A stretch of 45,430 nucleotides of DNA from NCBI GenBank assembly GCA_964504195.1, contig CAZDDI010000033.1, positions 1 to 45,430 on the forward strand, given 5' to 3'. The notes beneath the pieces are model-generated. The model had not been told where the DNA came from, ran no database searches, and was given only the letters and a program-made list of their open reading frames with translations. The DNA comes from CAZDDI01 sp964504195 (GTDB taxonomy: Bacteria > Chloroflexota > Anaerolineae > B4-G1 > SLSP01). The stretch's first letter is position 1; each line of letters opens with the position of its first letter. Of this stretch, positions 23,147-30,916 are shown one piece after another. Position numbers and translations under genes: made by a program.

Positions 23147-24089
23147 TGCGCGCCTCCTGCTTGCGGATGAGCGAGATGAACGCCTCTTCCATGCGCGGCT
23201 GCGCCAGGCGGCTGTGATCCACGGTGATGCCCGCCGCTGCCAGCGTCGCCATCACAATGGGCTGGTCGCGCTTGGCATCTTCGACAAAGACGTGCAACAG
23301 ATCGCCATACGTCTGCACTTCCAGCACACCAGGGACGCCCGCCAACGCGGCGGCGGCCTCGCGCAACCGATCGGGGCGCAGCTCGAGCTGCTGCCCCGGC
23401 ACGAGCGCGCGCAATGCGGCAGGCGTATCGCACACTACCAGCTGCCCCTCGAACATGAGCGCCACGCGCGAACAGCGCTCGGCTTCATCCATATAGGGCG
23501 TACTCACGAAAAGCGTCACACCCTCCAGGTGCAGCTCGGTGAGGATGTCCCAGAACTCGCGCCGGGAGACGGGATCCACGCCGGTGGTTGGCTCATCGAG
23601 GAAAATAACCTGGGGCTTGTGGATGAGGGTGCAGGCCAGCGCGAGCTTCTTCTGCATCCCGCCAGAAAGCCGCCCCGCGCGGCGCTCCTGAAAGCGCCCC
23701 AAGCGCGAAAATTCCAGCAACGCAGCGATGCGCTCCCGCCGCTCCGCCGCCCCCACGCCAAAAATATCGGCGAAGAAGATCAGGTTCTCCAGCACGGTCA
23801 GGTCGCCATACAACGAAAACTGCTGCGCCATGTAACCGATGTGCTGCTTGATGCGCTCCGGCTCACGCACGCAATCGTACCCGGCGACGCGCGCGCTGCC
23901 AGAGGTGGGCCGCAGGATGGCGCACAACATCCGGATGGCGGTGGTTTTGCCCGCGCCATCCGGCCCTAGCAAGCCAAATACCTCGCCGGGGGCCACGTTC
24001 AGGTTCAGGCGATCCACTACCAGCCGCCGCCCAAAGGTGCGCGTGAGCGCCTCAGCGTGAATGGCAGCAGGGGCCGGGGGGGCGGTCAT
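23139..24089 (-). CDS. ABC-2 export ATPase, first of pair
   Basis: 316 residues with Walker A GPDGAGKTT (44-52), MAQQFSLYGDLT Q-loop, signature LSGGMQKKLALA and Walker B VIFLDEPTTGVDP. In the switch region TPYMDEAER, the usual histidine after Ser/Thr is replaced by proline, so ATP turnover in this half may be weak. It corresponds to the first half of the two-ATPase protein YbhF. ATG 24089 overlaps the tetR stop as ATGA; a TTG at 24095 is less likely. Confidence 0.92.
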   Translation of the reverse strand: MTAPPAPAAIHAEALTRTFGRRLVVDRLNLNVAPGEVFGLLGPDGAGKTTAIRMLCAILRPTSGSARVAGYDCVREPERIKQHIGYMAQQFSLYGDLTVLENLIFFADIFGVGAAERRERIAALLEFSRLGRFQERRAGRLSGGMQKKLALACTLIHKPQVIFLDEPTTGVDPVSRREFWDILTELHLEGVTLFVSTPYMDEAERCSRVALMFEGQLVVCDTPAALRALVPGQQLELRPDRLREAAAALAGVPGVLEVQTYGDLLHVFVEDAKRDQPIVMATLAAAGITVDHSRLAQPRMEEAFISLIRKQEARNA

Positions 24090-24709
24090 ACGCAACCCTC
24101 TGGCGATTGCCCGCGCAGCCCGTACATGAAGAAGCAGGTGAGCTCGCGGCTCAAGTGCTGGCGGCGCGCGGGATCATCGAGGTCTTCCACGCCTATCTCG
24201 GCGGCGATGAGAGCGGCAGCGACCGCGCCCACCATCGCCCGCGCCGCGACGCCCGTATCCAGCGCGCGGATCTCGTTCCGGGTGATGTGGACTTGCAAGC
24301 GCGTCTCGAAGGCTTCGAGCATCGGCCCTAGCCCTTGCAGCAGGTAGTCGCGGCGGAGCTCTTCATCGGTCCACATCTCCGCCGCCAGCGCGCGGATGAA
24401 AGCCCAACGGCTATGCACGGCCAACAGAGCTTGCTCAAGCGCCTGTTGCACCAGCAGCTCTTCGGGGACATCCTGCATGCTGAGCTCCAGCTCGCCCGGC
24501 ACCAGCTGCGCCAGCTGCTCAGCGATGCTCAGCAGCAGCTCACGCTTGTTTTCAAAGTAGAGGTAAATCGTGCCGGGAGCGATACCCGCGCGATCAGCAA
24601 TCTCTTTGATGGTGGCGCGCGCGAAGCCCTTGACCGCGAACACACTCGCCGCCGCCTCCAAAATCACCGCCCGCCGGTGCTGTAACATCTCCTCGCGCCA
24701 CTCGGTCAT
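24086..24709 (-). CDS. TetR family transcriptional regulator
   Basis: 207 residues. The N-terminal helix-turn-helix is the standard TetR form (AAASVFAVKGFARATIKEIA, then APGTIYLYFENKRELL). The helical C-terminal ligand domain shows no recognisable specificity. It heads the export locus, is coupled to the first ATPase, and lies next to two operator-like palindromes and its own consensus promoter. It probably represses itself and the export genes until an exported compound binds. Ribosome binding site GGAGT precedes ATG 24709. Confidence 0.93.
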   Translation of the reverse strand: MTEWREEMLQHRRAVILEAAASVFAVKGFARATIKEIADRAGIAPGTIYLYFENKRELLLSIAEQLAQLVPGELELSMQDVPEELLVQQALEQALLAVHSRWAFIRALAAEMWTDEELRRDYLLQGLGPMLEAFETRLQVHITRNEIRALDTGVAARAMVGAVAAALIAAEIGVEDLDDPARRQHLSRELTCFFMYGLRGQSPEGCV

Positions 24710-24718
24710 AGGGACTCC

Positions 24719-24752
24719 TGAATGTTGGTTCAGATTACTGAATGCTTGTTCA
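24719..24752. promoter_or_regulatory. Twin TetR operator candidates
   Basis: TGAATGTTGGTTCA (24719-24732) and TGAATGCTTGTTCA (24739-24752) are near-identical 14-base imperfect palindromes with centres 20 bases apart, about two helix turns. The second touches the -10 box of the tetR promoter and the first covers the tetR leader. This is the expected layout for autorepression. Confidence 0.75.
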
Positions 24753-24754
24753 TT

Positions 24755-24782
24755 ATTGTACCGTTATCTTACCGTTTGTCAA
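24755..24782 (-). promoter_or_regulatory. Promoter of the tetR-export operon
   Basis: On the minus strand TTGACA (24782-24777), a 16-base spacer and TACAAT (24760-24755). The -10 box abuts the second TetR operator. The spacer carries two ACGGTA-type repeats. Confidence 0.75.
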
Positions 24783-24803
24783 CTTTGGGGAAGGGGCTAT
24801 ACT
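24776..24803 (+). promoter_or_regulatory. Divergent promoter for the gene at 24839
   Basis: TTGTCA (24776-24781), 16 bases, TATACT (24798-24803). Its -35 hexamer overlaps the -35 of the tetR promoter on the other strand, so the two polymerases probably exclude each other and TetR binding could influence both. Confidence 0.6.
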
Positions 24804-24838
24804 TTGGGCTAAGTGAGGCGTATTGAGAGAGGTGAACT

Positions 24839-25168
24839 ATGGCTGGTAAACAAGGTATCCCGGATGCAGTGTGTGTAAAGATCAAGGCAAGTGTTGTGCA
24901 GTTTAATGAAGACGTTGTAAAGAAACCGCAACGTTCTTTTTCGGTGCGCATTCGCGGAAAGTATGTCTACATTGACCGGGATGATTATGGCATTGTTGGG
25001 CCACGCGCCCGGTTGACCTATACTGGCGACTTGGAGCAATGGGAGTTTGCTATTTACAAGTACAGTGATGAGCGCTACGATCCTAACGAGTGGATGTTCC
25101 CTGGTGCGGAACATCTTGATGGAACTATCGAAGGCGCGTTGCGTGCTGCAATGGGGGTTTATCCGTAA
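24839..25168 (+). CDS. Conserved-looking small protein, unknown
   Basis: 109 residues, soluble, rich in Tyr, Asp and Arg. A beta-strand pattern (RSFSVRIRGKYVYIDRDD, RLTYTGDLEQWEFAIYKYS) is followed by YDPNEWMFPGAEHLDGTIEG, an ordered-looking motif. I do not recognise a family. GAGAGGTG precedes ATG 24839 and a promoter with overlapping -35 faces it. The next gene starts 21 bases after its stop, suggesting an operon with the SWIM protein. Confidence 0.75.
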   Translation: MAGKQGIPDAVCVKIKASVVQFNEDVVKKPQRSFSVRIRGKYVYIDRDDYGIVGPRARLTYTGDLEQWEFAIYKYSDERYDPNEWMFPGAEHLDGTIEGALRAAMGVYP

Positions 25169-25189
25169 TCGAAGTATGGGGGCGTCATT

Positions 25190-26992
25190 ATGCCTATTTC
25201 AATGTTAACTGAGGGTGCAATTCGGCAACAAACTACCGCGCAATCCTTCGCGCGGGGCAGCGAGTATTACGATAGCGACGCAGTGCTGGAAATCGCGCGC
25301 CGGGGCGATTTGGTCACGGCGGAGGTGCAGGGCAGCGATTACGAGCCGTATACAGTCACGTTGGAGATTCACGATAATGGCACGGCGGCGGGCGAATGCT
25401 CCTGCCCTTACGAGGGGAGCGGCTGGTGCAAGCATCTGGTCGCCGTAGCGCTGACGCTGTTGTATGGCGCGGATGCCATCGAAGAGCGGGCGAGCCTCGC
25501 TGACCTGCTGACACCGCTCGATGTCGAGCAGCTCCGCGAGCTGGTGCGGGTGTTGAGCAACCGGCATCCGGGCCTGGCGGATGAAATCGAGCTGTGGGTG
25601 CTGCGCTCTCAGGTTCAGCCGACCTTGCTGCCTCCACCGCCGAGCACCCCGCTCACGGGCGAGGCCCTCATCGCCGCGCGGCGGCAGGTGCAGGCGCTGT
25701 TACACTCCTCCGTCTACGTTTATTCCTACGATATGCCGTCTTGGCGCGAATCGGAGCGCGATGGGCCACTAGATGATCGCCTGTATCGCGCCTGGACGTA
25801 CATCATCGCCGGGGAGGGCCACAAGGCCCTAGTCGCGCTCGAAGCCGTCACCAAGACGATGGTGAGCACCATAGATGAGAGCTATTACGACGATTATTAT
25901 GGCGACGGTGAAGGTGAAGACTTCAGCGAACTGGGCGCACTGTGGATCGAAGCCGTGCTTACGGCAGAGCTCAGCGCCGCTGAAAAGCGCGTCTTGCAGA
26001 AAAATCTGGAGGCGTGGGGTGATACCATCAGCGAATACGGTTACGATAATGCTTTCAATGGCGCGCTAGAAGCATTGGAGCAAGGCTGGGATTATCCACA
26101 GCTGCTACGCGTGTTCGCTGGGGAGATCACCGAGCAGGGCGCGTGGGAGAGCGAAGCGCCCTATTGCGCCGACGCGCTCGCCATTGCCCGGCTCAACATC
26201 CTGGAGCGCCAGGGCCGCTACACAGAGTACCTCCATCTGGCGGAGGCTGAGGGCCAAACCGTGCGTTTCCTGATTATGCTGGCCCGGCTCGACCGGGTGC
26301 CGGAACTGCTCGCTTATACAGAAAAGTATCCGTGCGGGTTGGATGAGACTTTCCTGGTGGCACGGGCGGTACATGCGTATGGTTATCCCGATGCGGCATT
26401 GGAGCTGGCGCAGTGCGCGCTCGCGGCGGCGCACCCACCGGCCCACCGCCGGGCGCAACTCGCCGCCTGGTTGCGCGATCAGGCCGTAGCGCTCGGCAAA
26501 CCGGACATTGCCGCCGAAGCGGCGGTGTTGGCCTTCCGTGCCTTGCCCGCGTTGGCCGCCTACCAGCAGGCATTGGAACTGGCCGGCGATGACTGGATCG
26601 CCCTGCGCCAAACCCTGCTCGATGAGTTGCGCGCGCTCCCGGCCTCCGGTTCGCAGGGCGTCATCGAGATTTTCCTGCACGAAGGGCTGATTGATGACGC
26701 CATCCACGCGCTGGGCGATCATGCCTACTACGACACGGTGCGGCGAGTGGTGGATGCGGCCATCCCCACACGCCCGGATTGGGCCATCCAGGCATGCCGC
26801 AAGCAGGCCGAGCCGATTATGGATGGCGGGCAGGCTAAGTATTACCATCACGCCGCCGATTGGCTAGCGAAAGCGCGGGACGCCTATCACGCGGCGGGGC
26901 GGCAGCACGAGTGGCAGCAATACCTGGCTTTGCTGATGCAAACGCACGCGCGCAAGTACAAGCTCACGCCGATGTTGAAGACTTTGTTGTAA
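25190..26992 (+). CDS. SWIM zinc-finger protein with helical repeats
   Basis: 600 residues. The SWIM motif CSC-x7-CKH lies at residues 70-82 (C70, C72, C80, H82), preceded by a beta hairpin typical of these proteins. The rest is helical with TPR-like repeated pairs (for example AIARLNILERQGRYTEYLHLA and AVHAYGYPDAALELAQCAL). An acidic Tyr/Asp-rich stretch (SYYDDYYGDGEGEDFSE) sits near residue 230. SWIM domains bind DNA or protein; in bacteria they occur with SWI2/SNF2 helicases, none of which is adjacent here. Confidence 0.88.
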   Translation: MPISMLTEGAIRQQTTAQSFARGSEYYDSDAVLEIARRGDLVTAEVQGSDYEPYTVTLEIHDNGTAAGECSCPYEGSGWCKHLVAVALTLLYGADAIEERASLADLLTPLDVEQLRELVRVLSNRHPGLADEIELWVLRSQVQPTLLPPPPSTPLTGEALIAARRQVQALLHSSVYVYSYDMPSWRESERDGPLDDRLYRAWTYIIAGEGHKALVALEAVTKTMVSTIDESYYDDYYGDGEGEDFSELGALWIEAVLTAELSAAEKRVLQKNLEAWGDTISEYGYDNAFNGALEALEQGWDYPQLLRVFAGEITEQGAWESEAPYCADALAIARLNILERQGRYTEYLHLAEAEGQTVRFLIMLARLDRVPELLAYTEKYPCGLDETFLVARAVHAYGYPDAALELAQCALAAAHPPAHRRAQLAAWLRDQAVALGKPDIAAEAAVLAFRALPALAAYQQALELAGDDWIALRQTLLDELRALPASGSQGVIEIFLHEGLIDDAIHALGDHAYYDTVRRVVDAAIPTRPDWAIQACRKQAEPIMDGGQAKYYHHAADWLAKARDAYHAAGRQHEWQQYLALLMQTHARKYKLTPMLKTLL

Positions 26993-27095
26993 TAACACTA
27001 TTAAGTTGCTGCTAGGAGTGCTTGCGGGCGCGGATTTTACAGATCAGACAGTTTTTTCTTGTTCTTATCCGGTGCTTTTGGATCTGCCCGAACGT

Positions 27096-27114
27096 CTAAA
27101 GGCGTTGCCTTTAG
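27096..27114. terminator. Short palindrome after the SWIM gene
   Basis: CTAAAGGC-GTT-GCCTTTAG has perfect 8-base arms and lies about 100 bases after the SWIM gene stop, upstream of the next promoter. The following TGTGTCGTAC is not a strong T tract, so this may be a weak terminator or an operator. Confidence 0.35.
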
Positions 27115-27149
27115 TGTGTCGTACTTTGTGCTCGTTAAAATTGTTGTAT

Positions 27150-27177
27150 TTGCTCGCCCCTTACAGTATGCTATAAT
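27150..27177 (+). promoter_or_regulatory. Promoter for the gene at 27206
   Basis: TTGCTC (27150-27155), a 16-base spacer and TATAAT (27172-27177), 28 bases before the start codon. The -10 hexamer is consensus. Confidence 0.6.
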
Positions 27178-27205
27178 TCAAGTAACCTTCACGCGGAAAA
27201 TAATT

Positions 27206-27631
27206 ATGAATAAAGATCACGTCAAATTCCTTCCCAGCGGTCAGGCGAAACAAATGTTCGCTATGGCTGAGCGGGCGCGTCTTAGCCTTACCCGTTTTGC
27301 CGGGGTTGAAGCAGAGTATAATGCTGTGGGCTTGCAGCAGCTCGACGAATGGATTGACCGGCATCTGCGGCAGTTTCCTAACCCTTCCGCTGAAATTACC
27401 ATGGTTTGGGCTGCGTTTTTGGGCGAAGTTTTTCGCCGACGTTTTAGCGGCGAGTGGGCCGTGGATACATCCAGTGGTAAGCCCATGTTGGGTATCGTAT
27501 GCCCCAAAGAAAATCGAGGGCTGCTCTTTGTGGATGTGATGCAGCAGATGCAGCGGCGTGTCAAAAGCGGTATGGCTGAGTCGTTCAGCTTTTACTACAC
27601 CCTCAAAGGGGTGGAAATCAAACAGGGTTGA
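27206..27631 (+). CDS. Unknown 141-residue protein
   Basis: A soluble alpha/beta protein: helical N-terminus (SGQAKQMFAMAERARLSLTR), a LDEWIDRHLR helix, SAEITMVWAAFLGEVFRRRF, then strands around MLGIVCPKENRGLLFVDVM. The order of a helix followed by EVFRRRFSGEWAVD and a strand-turn-strand recalls the small DUF3806-like or immunity-type folds, but I cannot assign a family. ATG 27206 is chosen because of the consensus promoter just upstream and GCGGAAAA before it. An upstream in-frame GTG/ATG extension to 27059 would span that promoter. Confidence 0.7.
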   Translation: MNKDHVKFLPSGQAKQMFAMAERARLSLTRFAGVEAEYNAVGLQQLDEWIDRHLRQFPNPSAEITMVWAAFLGEVFRRRFSGEWAVDTSSGKPMLGIVCPKENRGLLFVDVMQQMQRRVKSGMAESFSFYYTLKGVEIKQG

Positions 27632-27694
27632 TTGGGCAGTGACTGTGTGATAGGGTTTGCCGTTTAGAGGCAATTCCTATGAATGAAAGTGTGT

Positions 27695-27736
27695 CCCCCT
27701 TCTCACCCATACGTGGGTGAAAGGGGGAGTTTTTGT
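27695..27736 (+). terminator. Strong intrinsic terminator
   Basis: CCCCCTTCTCACCCA (27695-27709) pairs with TGGGTGAAAGGGGG (27714-27727) around a 4-base loop, followed by AGTTTTTGTG. It lies about 60 bases after the preceding gene. Confidence 0.85.
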
Positions 27737-27953
27737 GTGGCTTTTCATTTCTCAGTATGTGCGTTAAGAATCTATCCGAAAATGCACGGAGGTGTTGGTT
27801 GAGTCTGGCGAAGCAGCACTGGGTCCCGGTAATTTTGACCGACGGCAGCATTGTTAGACAGGTGACAAGGGTTTGGAAAAGAATAGTTTCTTGTTTTGAT
27901 CCCGTGAAGTGTGATAATGAAAGGTGAGCAGAAAAATCGTAGGTAGGATTTAC
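27737..27953. other. Gap without convincing gene
   Basis: A 64-codon frame (27733-27927) exists but begins inside the terminator T tract, lacks a ribosome binding site and has an unremarkable composition. AGGTGAGCAG near 27922 is not followed by a start codon. Nothing else is supported before the structured segment at 27954. Confidence 0.4.
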
Positions 27954-28036
27954 ACAGTTAGCGAGTCTTGAGCTTGCCGAAAGGTACGTGTGATCGTAAG
28001 AACTGCCTGCGGAAGCTGATAAGACTGACTGTTTTT
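27954..28036 (+). ncRNA. Candidate structured RNA or attenuator
   Basis: Three helices stack in order: ACAGT (27954-27958) with ACTGT (28028-28032), AGTCTT (27964-27969) with AAGACT (28021-28026), and AGCTT (27971-27975) with AAGCT (28013-28017). The enclosed 37 bases can form CC-GAAA-GG and ACG-TGTGAT-CGT hairpins. A run of five T follows directly (28032-28036). It is 10 bases upstream of a truncated methyltransferase start, so it may be a leader that controls that gene. It matches no riboswitch class I know. Confidence 0.4.
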
Positions 28037-28045
28037 GGGAGCGTT

Positions 28046-28132
28046 ATGGAGTCATACGATACTTTTTCACAACAATTACGTGAGCTGCCTTACTTTCGCG
28101 CTTTGCTGCGCGCTGTAGAGGTACGTTTTTAG
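28046..28132 (+). pseudogene. N-terminal stub of a probable methyltransferase, cut by an IS
   Basis: ATG 28046, with GGGAG upstream, opens 28 codons ending in LPYFRALLRAVEVRF, after which the insertion sequence begins and a TAG formed at its edge stops the frame. From memory the segment LPYFRALLRAVE followed by an aromatic residue is the beginning of a class of small SAM-dependent methyltransferases in Chloroflexota. The sequence beyond the IS right end does not continue such a protein, so the 3' part has been lost as well. Confidence 0.5.
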
Positions 28133-29402
28133 TGTCTGTTCAAAATTTGGCAAAAGTGGTAAGATAAGAAGCGGAGGTGTCCCATGCGTATTCAAGCCCG
28201 GTTGCCCAAAGTAAATCCTGACGTGTACGAGGTTCCCGAAGTGTGTCCCCATGGCTGTGGGGGGACGCATTTCCAGCGCCAGGGGCAACAAGGGTATCAG
28301 AAAACGCTGCGGGATTCGCAGTATTCCGAGGTGACCGTGTATCGGTATGCCTGTCTGAACTGTGGCCGGACCTTCCGCGTGTATCCGCAAGGGGTATTGA
28401 AAGGGGCGCAACAAAGCGCCCGGATGAAAGGGATGCCCATCTTGTTATATGTGCTCGGCTTAAGTTGTGACGCGATTGAAGACTTCACCAATGCGCTGGG
28501 GGACGGGGTGGGCAAAACCACGGCGTATAACAATGTGCAGGGCGCGGGAGTGGCAGCCCGCCAACAACAGCAATCTTAACGGCGCACCGGCGGGCAACGC
28601 GCCATCATCGGCGCGGATGCCACCTCTGTGAAAGTAAAGGGCGTCACGGTCGGGGTAGAAGTGGTGGTGGATGCTCAGACGGGGGAATTGTTGGGGTTAG
28701 ACCTCATTACCCAAGAGAATAGCGAAGCAATTCGCAGCGTGCTTCAACAAGTAATGGCAGAAGTGCAGGGCGAAGTCTTGGTGAGTGACAATCACAGCGC
28801 GTATCCAGAAATCGCGGAGGAGTTGGGAGTAGACCACCAAATTTGCCGGAATCATGTCAAGCGGAACACCGCTGACCTGGCGGACAGCCTGACGCGGCAG
28901 CTGCAACAGCAGGCAGCACCCCCTGAAGACAGTACCCTGACCCCAGAGCAACTGCTAGAGGCTATAGCGCAGCTCCAACGCTTGGTGCGGGAACGCCCGG
29001 CAGATGGCGCGGAGCAATTGGAAACCCTGTATGCACGCTACAAAGAAGTGCCCGCCCCGCCGGCCAAAACCAAACACAGTGTCTGGTATCGGATGCGGAT
29101 GCGGGTCACCCGCTTGTGGAACCGGTGGGCCAATTTGACCCTGGACTTACGCCGCGCCGATCTGGATGGAACCAACAACAGCTGTGAACGCTTGATTGGT
29201 TGGTGGATCAAGGAACGGTATCGCACGATGCGGGGTTACAAACGCCAAGAATCTATCAAAAATGTTGTTTCCCTAACAACTTTGATGGGCACGCATCCAG
29301 GCTACTTCGAGATGACCTCTCTGGTGGTCTAAGCCTCACTTATTGCAATCAGCGTAGTCCCCTGTCTCAATCGAGATTCTCTACCGCTTTTTGAACAGAC
29401 AC
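28132..29402 (+). mobile_element. Insertion sequence, about 1.27 kb
   Basis: Terminal inverted repeats GTGTCTGTTCAAAA (from 28132) and TTTTGAACAGACAC (to 29402) match over 14 bases and weakly beyond. One transposase reading frame fills the interior. No target duplication is evident in the flanks, which suggests an adjacent deletion or an element that does not leave one. The family is not one I can name. Confidence 0.85.
28184..29332 (+). pseudogene. DDE transposase interrupted by one in-frame stop
   Basis: Reading from ATG 28184, the frame runs 131 codons to TAA (28577-28579), then continues in the same frame without loss to 29332. Together they give a 382-codon transposase. The N-terminus has a zinc ribbon (CPHGCGG and CLNCGRTF). 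The catalytic residues appear as D in IIGADATSV (about 145), D in LVSDNHSAYP (about 202) and E in NNSCERLIGWW (about 335). A single base change, for example from CAA, would restore the frame. Either a nonsense mutation or stop-codon readthrough is possible; the former is likelier. Confidence 0.85.
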
Positions 29403-29417
29403 GGTGCTCTGACGCTA

Positions 29418-29446
29418 TTGACATTCCCCTACGTTTTTGGTATAAT
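29418..29446 (+). promoter_or_regulatory. Consensus promoter of the FtsK-like operon
   Basis: TTGACA (29418-29423), a 17-base spacer and TATAAT (29441-29446): both hexamers and the spacing are ideal. It begins 16 bases outside the IS end. The -10 box is overlapped by the large palindrome, so the promoter is strong but should be shut by a bound repressor. Confidence 0.85.
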
Positions 29447-29477
29447 CCTTATAGAACATAGGTTCTATAAGGATTAT
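29442..29477. promoter_or_regulatory. 36-bp palindromic operator with LexA-type core
   Basis: Perfect 16-base arms ATAATCCTTATAGAAC (29442-29457) and its complement (29462-29477) flank ATAG. The centre reads GAAC-ATAG-GTTC (29454-29465), the GAAC-N4-GTTC SOS box bound by LexA in Gram-positive bacteria and, to my knowledge, in green non-sulfur bacteria. The site spans the -10 box to 3 bases before the start codon and also covers the ribosome binding site AAGGAT. Confidence 0.8.
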
Positions 29478-29480
29478 GTC

Positions 29481-30545
29481 ATGAACCAACCCCTACGTCC
29501 CTATCTCGAATACCAGGCCGACCGCGTGGAAGCTCTGCTCGCCGCGCATCGTACCCCCGCGCACATCACGGGGGGGACCGTCGGGCCACGCCTCATCCGC
29601 TTCTTCCTCAACCCCGCGCCGCAGATCCGCTTTGCGACAATTCGCAACCTCGCTGATGACCTCGCGTTGGCCCTGCAAGTTCCGCAATTGCATGTTCAGC
29701 GTACCTCCGACGGCATTGTGCTGGAGTTTGCCAATCCCGACCCGCGTCCGCTCGACCTGCTCACGCTGCTGCCCACTGTCGCGCCGCTACCACCCGCCAC
29801 CGCGCTGCTCGGCCTCACCGACGATGGGCGGCCTTTGCTGGCCCGCCTCGCCGCGCCCGATGTGGCGCACGTCCTCATCGCCGGCACGACCGGGTCGGGT
29901 AAGTCGCAACTGCTGCGTACCTTGGCCGCATCGTTGGTGTTGACCCAGCCGCCCGCCGCGCTGCAATTGCTCTGCCTCGATCCCAAGGGCCGCACGTTCG
30001 GGCCGCTACGGCACGCGCCACACCTGGCGCGGCCCATCATCACCACACCGGAGGAGGCGGGCGAGGCGTTGCACTCGCTGGTGCGGCTGATGGAACTGCG
30101 CGACCGGCGGGGCGAGGCCGCGCCGCGGCTGGTGGTGTTGCTGGACGAACTGGCCGACTGGCTGTTCCTTGCGCCGGGCTTGACCGAGCCGTTGACGCGG
30201 TTAGCGCAGCGGGGGCGTGAAGCGGGCATCCATGTGGTCGCGGCGACCCAGCGGCCTTCGGCGGCGTTGCTCTCGCCGCTCTTGCGGGCGAATTTCCCGC
30301 TGCGGTTGGTGGGGAAGGTCGTGTCGCCGGAAGATGCGCGGGCGGCCGCCGGGTGTGGCGGGACGGAAGCGCATCTGTTGCAAGGCCGGGGGGATTTCCT
30401 GGCCGTCGGGCCGACGCCGCAGCCGTTGCGGTTCCAGGTGGCGCGGATCAGCGAGCCAGAGTTGACGCGCGCGTTTCCCGCGCCGCCGCGCGCGCCGTTG
30501 GCGTTGCCGGGGCCGCTGGCGGCGGTCTGGAGGGGCGCGCGATGA
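29481..30545 (+). CDS. FtsK/SpoIIIE-like DNA translocase ATPase
   Basis: 354 residues, a minimal FtsK motor without the N-terminal membrane domain and without the gamma DNA-reading domain. Residues 30-75 match the FtsK beta-domain start (GPRLIRFFLNPAP then NLADDLALAL). Walker A is GTTGSGKS (135-142), Walker B LVVLLDELAD (217-226), and the FtsK sensor motif HVVAATQRPS (251-260) with LLRANFPLRLVGKV follows; GDFLAVGP matches the GDML position. It likely pumps DNA or a nucleoprotein as a hexamer. It leads a four-gene operon under a LexA-like operator and ends in ATGA, overlapping the next start. Confidence 0.92.
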   Translation: MNQPLRPYLEYQADRVEALLAAHRTPAHITGGTVGPRLIRFFLNPAPQIRFATIRNLADDLALALQVPQLHVQRTSDGIVLEFANPDPRPLDLLTLLPTVAPLPPATALLGLTDDGRPLLARLAAPDVAHVLIAGTTGSGKSQLLRTLAASLVLTQPPAALQLLCLDPKGRTFGPLRHAPHLARPIITTPEEAGEALHSLVRLMELRDRRGEAAPRLVVLLDELADWLFLAPGLTEPLTRLAQRGREAGIHVVAATQRPSAALLSPLLRANFPLRLVGKVVSPEDARAAAGCGGTEAHLLQGRGDFLAVGPTPQPLRFQVARISEPELTRAFPAPPRAPLALPGPLAAVWRGAR

Positions 30546-30916
30546 ACGGGACGAGTGTGAGCGGGCGCATCGGGCGGTTCTTCGCGCTGGTGGGGATCGT
30601 GTTTGGACTAACGGCAGCGGTAGTGGTAACGCAGCGGTTGAGCGCGGACGCGCTGGCGCTGCTGCTGGGGCTGGTGTGCGGTGGCGGAGCGCTACTGCCG
30701 ACGCTGGCGTTGGGCTGGACCCTGCTGCAACGGCAGGAGCGACAGTGGGAGCGGCGGGCGCAGAGCCATGCGCCACAGCCGCCGGTGATCGTGGTGACGC
30801 AGCCGGCCTTGCCGCCGGGCTATGGCGCGGAGCGGAGCGCGGGATGGGGGCCGGAGAGCGCGCCGTGGGCCGTGCGCCAACCGCGCCAGTTCGCGATGGT
30901 GGGGGAGGAAGAATGA
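30542..30916 (+). CDS. Small two-TM membrane protein of the FtsK-like operon
   Basis: 124 residues. Two hydrophobic helices (about 10-30 and 36-60) are followed by a basic, Gln/Arg-rich stretch (LLQRQERQWERRAQ) and a Pro/Gly-rich tail. It has no recognised domain. Its start codon overlaps the translocase stop and its stop overlaps the next start, so it is made in step with both. A plausible role is to tether the otherwise soluble ATPase to the membrane, replacing the missing FtsK N-terminal domain; this is an inference. Confidence 0.75.
   Translation: MNGTSVSGRIGRFFALVGIVFGLTAAVVVTQRLSADALALLLGLVCGGGALLPTLALGWTLLQRQERQWERRAQSHAPQPPVIVVTQPALPPGYGAERSAGWGPESAPWAVRQPRQFAMVGEEE

Noticed and set aside
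27733..27927. 64-codon plus-strand frame
   Set aside because: It begins in the T tract of a terminator and lacks a ribosome binding site.
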